This document shows, piece by piece, positions 60,177-64,000 of a DNA stretch of 64,000 nucleotides (its first letter is position 1; the number at the start of each line of letters is the position of its first letter). The translations under genes and the position numbers were made by a program. The DNA is taken from NCBI RefSeq assembly GCF_025770765.1, contig NZ_JANZKY010000010.1, positions 143,658 to 207,657 on the forward strand, read 5' to 3'. The notes under the pieces were generated by a model. It had not been told where the DNA came from. It searched no databases and saw nothing but the letters and a program-made list of their open reading frames with translations. This DNA is from Propionivibrio soli (GTDB taxonomy: Bacteria; Pseudomonadota; Gammaproteobacteria; Burkholderiales; Rhodocyclaceae).

Positions 60177-61338
60177 TCTCTTTCATCGCCTTATTCCGCT
60201 CAGCCGGGCGCCGATTTTCGCCGATGGCAAGACCGGCATCGAGGTCGTCGGCTTCTTCCGCAGCGCGACCGGCATCGGCGAGTCGGCGCGGCTGTGCGCG
60301 CGCCAATTGCAGAACTGCGGCTACCGGGTACGCTGCCGCAGCGTCGAGAACGTGTTCCGCAAGCCGCCCGAGATGGAATGGACATTCCTCGACACGGCGC
60401 GCGAAAACGAGATCGGATGCCGCATCTATCACCTCAATCCGCCCATGATGCCGCCCGCCGTGATGGCCGTCGGCATGGGCGAGTTCACGAAGACTTACAA
60501 CATCGGTTATTGGGCCTGGGAACTGGAACGCATTCCGGCCGAGTGGCGACTCGCGACACGCTACATGAACGCGGTATTTACGCCGTCGACATTCACCTCG
60601 CGCGCCATCGCCCTGGAAACCGACAAGCCCGTCGTCACCGTACCACACCCGGTTTCGGCGCAGCCTTTTTCCGTGGGCATGCGGGAACGGCTCGGTTTGC
60701 CGACCGACGCTTTCATGGCGAGCTGCATCTTCAGCTTTGGCTCGGCGATCGAGCGCAAGAATCCGTGGGCCGTCGTCGCGGCTTTCGTCAAGGCGTTCGG
60801 CGATGACCCGGGCGCGCGGCTGGTCTTGAAGGGCGGGCACGGCGGCAACTCGCGCGAGAAGGCCCAACTCCTGGAAACGATTCGCCCGCACGCGAATATC
60901 TTGCTCGTCGACGAACTATGGGAGCCGGGCGACGTCGCCGGTCTGATCAAGGAATCCGATGTCTATGTCTCGCTGCACCGCTCCGAAGGCTTCGGACTGA
61001 CGATCGCCGAAGCGATGTTGCTCGGCACGCCAACGATGGTCAGCGACTGGTCAGGCAGCACGGATTTCTGCTCCGACGAGAACAGTTTCCCTGTGCGCGT
61101 AAAGCCGATCGCGGTGCGCTCAACGAACCCCGAATTCGCCTCGCTCGGCGACCTGCATTGGGCAGACGCCGACGTGGACCATGCAGCGCAACTGCTCGCC
61201 ACTCTACGCACCGACCGCTCGCTGACCAAGCGCAAGGCCGAGGTCTGCCTGTCGCGTACCAATGCGTACTTCGCCAAACCGTACTACGACGTAGCTCTCA
61301 AGCAGCTGCAAGCGGCGAAGGAGTTGGCATGCGCATGA
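60142..61338 (+). CDS. Glycosyltransferase, GT4 family
   Basis: A 398-residue GT-B glycosyltransferase. After a basic N-terminus (RTLYRFSRRNLFHR) comes VVGFFRSATGIGESARLCARQL, then TPSTFTSRAIALE, SFGSAIERKNPWAVVAAF and LHRSEGFGLTIAEAMLLGTPTMVSDWSG, the donor-binding E-x7-E motif. It extends the lipid-linked EPS repeat. AAGGAA lies before the ATG at 60142, inside the end of the pyruvyl transferase gene (35-base overlap in another frame). The gap to the flippase gene is 56 bases. Sugar specificity not known. Confidence 0.88.
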   Translation: MLRTLYRFSRRNLFHRLIPLSRAPIFADGKTGIEVVGFFRSATGIGESARLCARQLQNCGYRVRCRSVENVFRKPPEMEWTFLDTARENEIGCRIYHLNPPMMPPAVMAVGMGEFTKTYNIGYWAWELERIPAEWRLATRYMNAVFTPSTFTSRAIALETDKPVVTVPHPVSAQPFSVGMRERLGLPTDAFMASCIFSFGSAIERKNPWAVVAAFVKAFGDDPGARLVLKGGHGGNSREKAQLLETIRPHANILLVDELWEPGDVAGLIKESDVYVSLHRSEGFGLTIAEAMLLGTPTMVSDWSGSTDFCSDENSFPVRVKPIAVRSTNPEFASLGDLHWADADVDHAAQLLATLRTDRSLTKRKAEVCLSRTNAYFAKPYYDVALKQLQAAKELACA

Positions 61339-61394
61339 CTATCGAGTATCGGCGGGCAGCGGCGCCTGCCCGCGGAATCGAAAGGAAGAACTAG

Positions 61395-62861
61395 ATGGCG
61401 CTCTCCGGAAAAATGGCCAGCGGTGCGTTCTGGTCGATCGTCGAGAAGGGCGGCCAGCAGGCAATTTCCTTCCTCGTTTTCATGGTCCTCGCCCGACTCG
61501 TCGGGCCAGAGGAATACGGCCTCGCCAACATTTGCTTCGTTTACTTCCTGCTCGCCGGCATCATCGTCTGGGGCGTCGTGGACGGCATCGTCAGCCTGCA
61601 AGTCGAGGACGATGAGCGGCTCTCCAGCCTCTTCTGGTTCACCCAGGTGATTGGCGTCGTGCTCGCGGCTTTTTGTGTGGGAACCGCCGGTGTGCTGGCC
61701 AACCTTCTCGAACAGCCGAAGCTTGAAGCCATCCTGTACACCTTCGCCGTAGTACCCCTTCTGCTCTCACTGAGCGCGGTCCCCAACATGATCGTCATGA
61801 AGGCGATGAACTTCAAGATCTATGCGATCCGCACACTGGTGGCCACTCTGGTCGGCGGTGGCGTCGGCCTTTGGCTGGCGTTCAAGGGTTTCGGCGCCTA
61901 CGCCATCGTCTGGCAGCAGATCGCCTTCTACGTGGTGATGAACCTCATCATCTGGCCGTTTGCCAATTGGCGGCCGCGCTTGAAATTCAGCCGGACGAGC
62001 CTCGTCGATGCCGTGAAACCGGGCCTGAACGCGATCAAGGTATCGAGCCTCGCCTACTTCGAGCAGCAATTTCCGCGCCTCGTGATCGCCGACGTCATCG
62101 GCGCCGGCGCCCTCGGTCATTACGCGTTCGTCATGCGCATCCGCCTTGCTTTGCAGGAGATGTTGATCACGGCGCCGCTCGTCGTACTCTACCCCGGCAT
62201 GTCGAAGATGAAGGGTAACCGGCCCGACCAGGCTCGCATCGCGGGCAAGGCCCTGTTGCTGGCCTGCTCGTTCCTTTTTCCGCTGCTTGCCATCCTCGCG
62301 GCCACCGCCCCGCTCTACATCCCGTTCGTCTTCGGCGAACGTTGGGAGCCGTCGATCGTCCTGCTACAGATCTACGCCATCGGTGCGGCCGCCTTGCCGT
62401 TCAATTTCGTCGTGAAGGAGCTGTTCCGCGCCAACAATCGGCTCAACATCTTCTTTCGCTACAACATGCTTGTCACGCTGCTCAGCCTCGCCACTCTTTT
62501 CCTGTTACCGCTGCAGGATGGACTGCGGCTGATGGCACTGAGTGTGACCACCATTGCCTTCGCGGCCATCCCGCTCTATGTCCATTGCGTACGGCGCTGT
62601 CTAGACATCGGACTGTGGAGCGAGGTTGCGCGCATCTGGCCCTTCGCCGTCGCGAGTGTGCTCACCTTCGTCGCCATCGTCGCCGCGGAATCGGGCGCGC
62701 TGCACACTGTGAATCTGGCGAGCATTCCGCTGCAACTCGTACTTTTTGGCGGCCTGGGCGCGGCCATTTTCGTCGGCTGTGCATTGCTCCTCGGCAAGAC
62801 CCAGGCGGTTGAAGTCATCACGTTGCTGCGTTCGGCCCGCGCACGACCGTCAGCGCCGTAA
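61395..62861 (+). CDS. Lipid-linked oligosaccharide flippase (Wzx/GumJ-like)
   Basis: A 488-residue MOP-superfamily exporter with about twelve to fourteen helices. The start SGAFWSIVEKGGQQAISFLVFMVLARLVGPEEYG is the family's hallmark, with the PEEYG-type turn after helix one. PLLLSLSAVPNMIVMKAMNFK and the FKRYNMLV-like FFRYNMLVTLL region are also typical. It should flip the finished EPS repeat to the periplasm for polymerisation. GGAAGAA-like sequence precedes the ATG. It follows two glycosyltransferases and precedes the GT26 gene. Confidence 0.92.
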   Translation: MALSGKMASGAFWSIVEKGGQQAISFLVFMVLARLVGPEEYGLANICFVYFLLAGIIVWGVVDGIVSLQVEDDERLSSLFWFTQVIGVVLAAFCVGTAGVLANLLEQPKLEAILYTFAVVPLLLSLSAVPNMIVMKAMNFKIYAIRTLVATLVGGGVGLWLAFKGFGAYAIVWQQIAFYVVMNLIIWPFANWRPRLKFSRTSLVDAVKPGLNAIKVSSLAYFEQQFPRLVIADVIGAGALGHYAFVMRIRLALQEMLITAPLVVLYPGMSKMKGNRPDQARIAGKALLLACSFLFPLLAILAATAPLYIPFVFGERWEPSIVLLQIYAIGAAALPFNFVVKELFRANNRLNIFFRYNMLVTLLSLATLFLLPLQDGLRLMALSVTTIAFAAIPLYVHCVRRCLDIGLWSEVARIWPFAVASVLTFVAIVAAESGALHTVNLASIPLQLVLFGGLGAAIFVGCALLLGKTQAVEVITLLRSARARPSAP

Positions 62862-62922
62862 CGAGGCCACGCCGTCGCCTCGGCGCTTTGTCATTTGTTT
62901 TATCGCAATTTTTGGAGCGTTT

Positions 62923-63672
62923 ATGGAAGGAAAGGAATCGACTCTGGAGTTCGCCGGATTCCCGGTGATCAACACGACGACGCAATCGTTGTGCGACACG
63001 CTTGCGCGGCGATTGCACGAGGCGCGTCAGTGCGTGCTCCTGTTCGCCAATGCCAACTTCATCGTCCAATGCCGCGATTACCTGCGCTGGCTGCGACAGG
63101 ACCCGGTGCTCATCGTCAACGACGGCATCGCGATGGACATCGCTGCACGGCTTCTTCATGGCGAACGGTTTCGCGAGAATCTCAACGGCACCGATTTCTG
63201 CCCGGCATTCTTGTCGTCGCTCAGCAGACCGCACCGACTCTTTCTCGTTGGCGGACAACCGCATGTTGCAGAACGTGCGGCTCGCGTCATCCGCGAGCGA
63301 TATGGCCACAACGTCGTCGGATGTGCCGACGGCTTCGGCCAGCTTCGTGATCCGGAACTGCCGGCGCGCATCAACGCTTCCGGCGCGGAAATCGTGCTGG
63401 TCGCGCTCGGGAATCCACGCCAGGAGGCGTGGATCAAGGAACACCACAGCCACTTGGACGCCAAGCTCGTCATCGGTGTCGGCGCGCTCCTCGACTTCCT
63501 TTCTGGTAACGTCCGGCGCGCACCGGTGTGGATACGCCGCATCCGCTGTGAATGGTTGTATCGCCTGGCTCTTGAGCCGAAGCGGCTGCTCAAGCGATAC
63601 ACGGTGGACATTCTGCGCTTCGCCTATCTCATCACGACAGTGCGCACGCCCCGCGTACAAGGAGCTAGCTGA
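62923..63672 (+). CDS. GT26 glycosyltransferase (WecG/TagA/GumM-like)
   Basis: A 249-residue WecG/TagA/CpsF-family glycosyltransferase. Landmarks: FPVINTTTQSLCDTLARRL, FANANFIVQCRDYLRWLRQ, VNDGIAMDIAARLL, GTDFCPAF, and the catalytic VALGNPRQEAWIKEHHSHLDAKLVIGVGALLDFLSGNVRRAPVWIRR block split over residues about 155-205. It transfers a sugar such as glucose, glucuronic acid or ManNAc-type residue to the lipid-linked repeat; GumM adds glucuronic acid in xanthan. ATG at 62923 follows GGAGCG. A longer frame begins inside the flippase gene and was rejected. Confidence 0.9.
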   Translation: MEGKESTLEFAGFPVINTTTQSLCDTLARRLHEARQCVLLFANANFIVQCRDYLRWLRQDPVLIVNDGIAMDIAARLLHGERFRENLNGTDFCPAFLSSLSRPHRLFLVGGQPHVAERAARVIRERYGHNVVGCADGFGQLRDPELPARINASGAEIVLVALGNPRQEAWIKEHHSHLDAKLVIGVGALLDFLSGNVRRAPVWIRRIRCEWLYRLALEPKRLLKRYTVDILRFAYLITTVRTPRVQGAS

Positions 63673-63740
63673 GGCAAACGTCGTCGTGCACTTAACGAGG
63701 AGCCAAGCGGTTCCTGCCATGCAAAAGGCTTATTAAAACC

Positions 63741-64000
63741 ATGACCAAGAAAACGACAGAACGGAACATTTCCCTCACCACCCTGATGTCCACGAGCGGG
63801 GTGAAGTTTGGCACGAGCGGGGCGCGCGGGCGAGTGGACGATCTCACGGACGAGGTCTGTTACGCCTACACGGTGGCCTTCCTACAGGCCATCGGAATGA
63901 ACTCGGGCCGCATCGCCCTGGGCATTGACCTGCGACCGAGCAGCCCGCGCCTGGCCGCCGCCTGCGCCGCCGCCATCCGCCACGCCGGGCTCGACGTTGA
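63741..64000 (+). CDS. Phosphomannomutase/phosphoglucomutase, N-terminal part
   Basis: The first 86 residues are in the window and continue beyond it. After a polar start, GVKFGTSGARGRVDDLTDEVCYAYT (about 19-43) is the family N-terminus, then GIDLRPSSPRLAAA with the conserved D-R-R/P-S. The phosphoserine loop TASHNP lies outside. It supplies hexose 1-phosphates for nucleotide sugars, like XanA in xanthan synthesis. No strong ribosome binding site is seen. Codon use is extremely GC-rich at this end, but it is short. A five-codon frame (63719-63736) just upstream is probably chance. Confidence 0.85.
   Translation, partial: MTKKTTERNISLTTLMSTSGVKFGTSGARGRVDDLTDEVCYAYTVAFLQAIGMNSGRIALGIDLRPSSPRLAAACAAAIRHAGLDV

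Noticed and set aside
62746..63672. A longer start for the GT26 glycosyltransferase
   Set aside because: The extra 59 codons lie within the flippase gene and its trailing sequence; the ATG at 62923 has a ribosome site and fits the family start.
1..64000. Mobile elements, CRISPR arrays, tRNA or rRNA genes
   Set aside because: I saw no transposase, integrase, regularly spaced repeats, or tRNA/rRNA-like segments on either strand.

Overview
The window looks like a chromosomal segment of a free-living, sugar- and polyol-using Gram-negative bacterium, most likely a betaproteobacterium (Rhodocyclales, Burkholderiales or Neisseriales type). The reasons are the high GC content, the nudJ-mnmA pairing, the ilvE / CHCC zinc-finger / waaF neighbourhood, and an EpsL-EpsE-EpsF-EpsG exopolysaccharide set typical of betaproteobacterial EPS loci. 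I see no tRNA, rRNA, CRISPR array, insertion sequence or phage gene. All functions are read from sequence motifs and remembered family features; no database search was run.

1-6863 (minus strand): a polyol operon. A MalE-type binding protein, two MalFG-type permeases and a MalK-type ATPase are followed by D-arabinitol 4-dehydrogenase, a SmoS-type sorbitol/galactitol dehydrogenase and a cut-off AraC regulator. Three direct repeats upstream look like AraC sites. 7375-9722: accessory genes (a DD-peptidase-like protein, a methyltransferase, an AraC-GyrI regulator).

9928-18919: a ribose-type ABC transporter (binding protein, ATPase, permease; minus strand), a GFA-type zinc protein, and a plus-strand response regulator / hybrid histidine kinase / second binding protein operon. 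The second binding protein closely resembles the transporter's, suggesting a TorT-TorS-like periplasmic sugar sensor. 18929-19712: a manganese-type yybP-ykoY riboswitch with its own promoter ahead of a GDT1-family manganese exporter. 19709-23569: an MFS/DeoR pair and a chemoreceptor.

23901-29869: housekeeping genes (mnmA, an exported protein, nudJ, ilvE, a zinc-finger protein, waaF, a SnoaL-like protein, a YheT hydrolase). 29948-43389: a xylose locus with a Gfo/Idh oxidoreductase, PfkB kinase, class I aldolase-like protein, xylA, AraC regulator, P-loop kinase, polyphosphate-glucokinase-like ROK kinase, xylH, xylG, ROK repressor xylR and xylF. Three copies of one inverted repeat mark the likely XylR regulon; in two promoters the operator fills the -35/-10 spacer. 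No xylulokinase is visible although both the arabinitol and the xylose routes should make D-xylulose.

44653-47265: two tandem EAL-HDOD paralogues with degenerate EAL domains. 47431-64000: a xanthan/methanolan-like EPS operon. A sigma-54 promoter with upstream inverted repeats precedes a phosphoglycosyl transferase, EpsL, EpsE, EpsF, EpsG, a Wzy-like polymerase, glycosyltransferases, a GH5 lipoprotein, an acyltransferase, a pyruvyl transferase, a flippase, a GT26 enzyme, and a phosphomannomutase cut by the window end.
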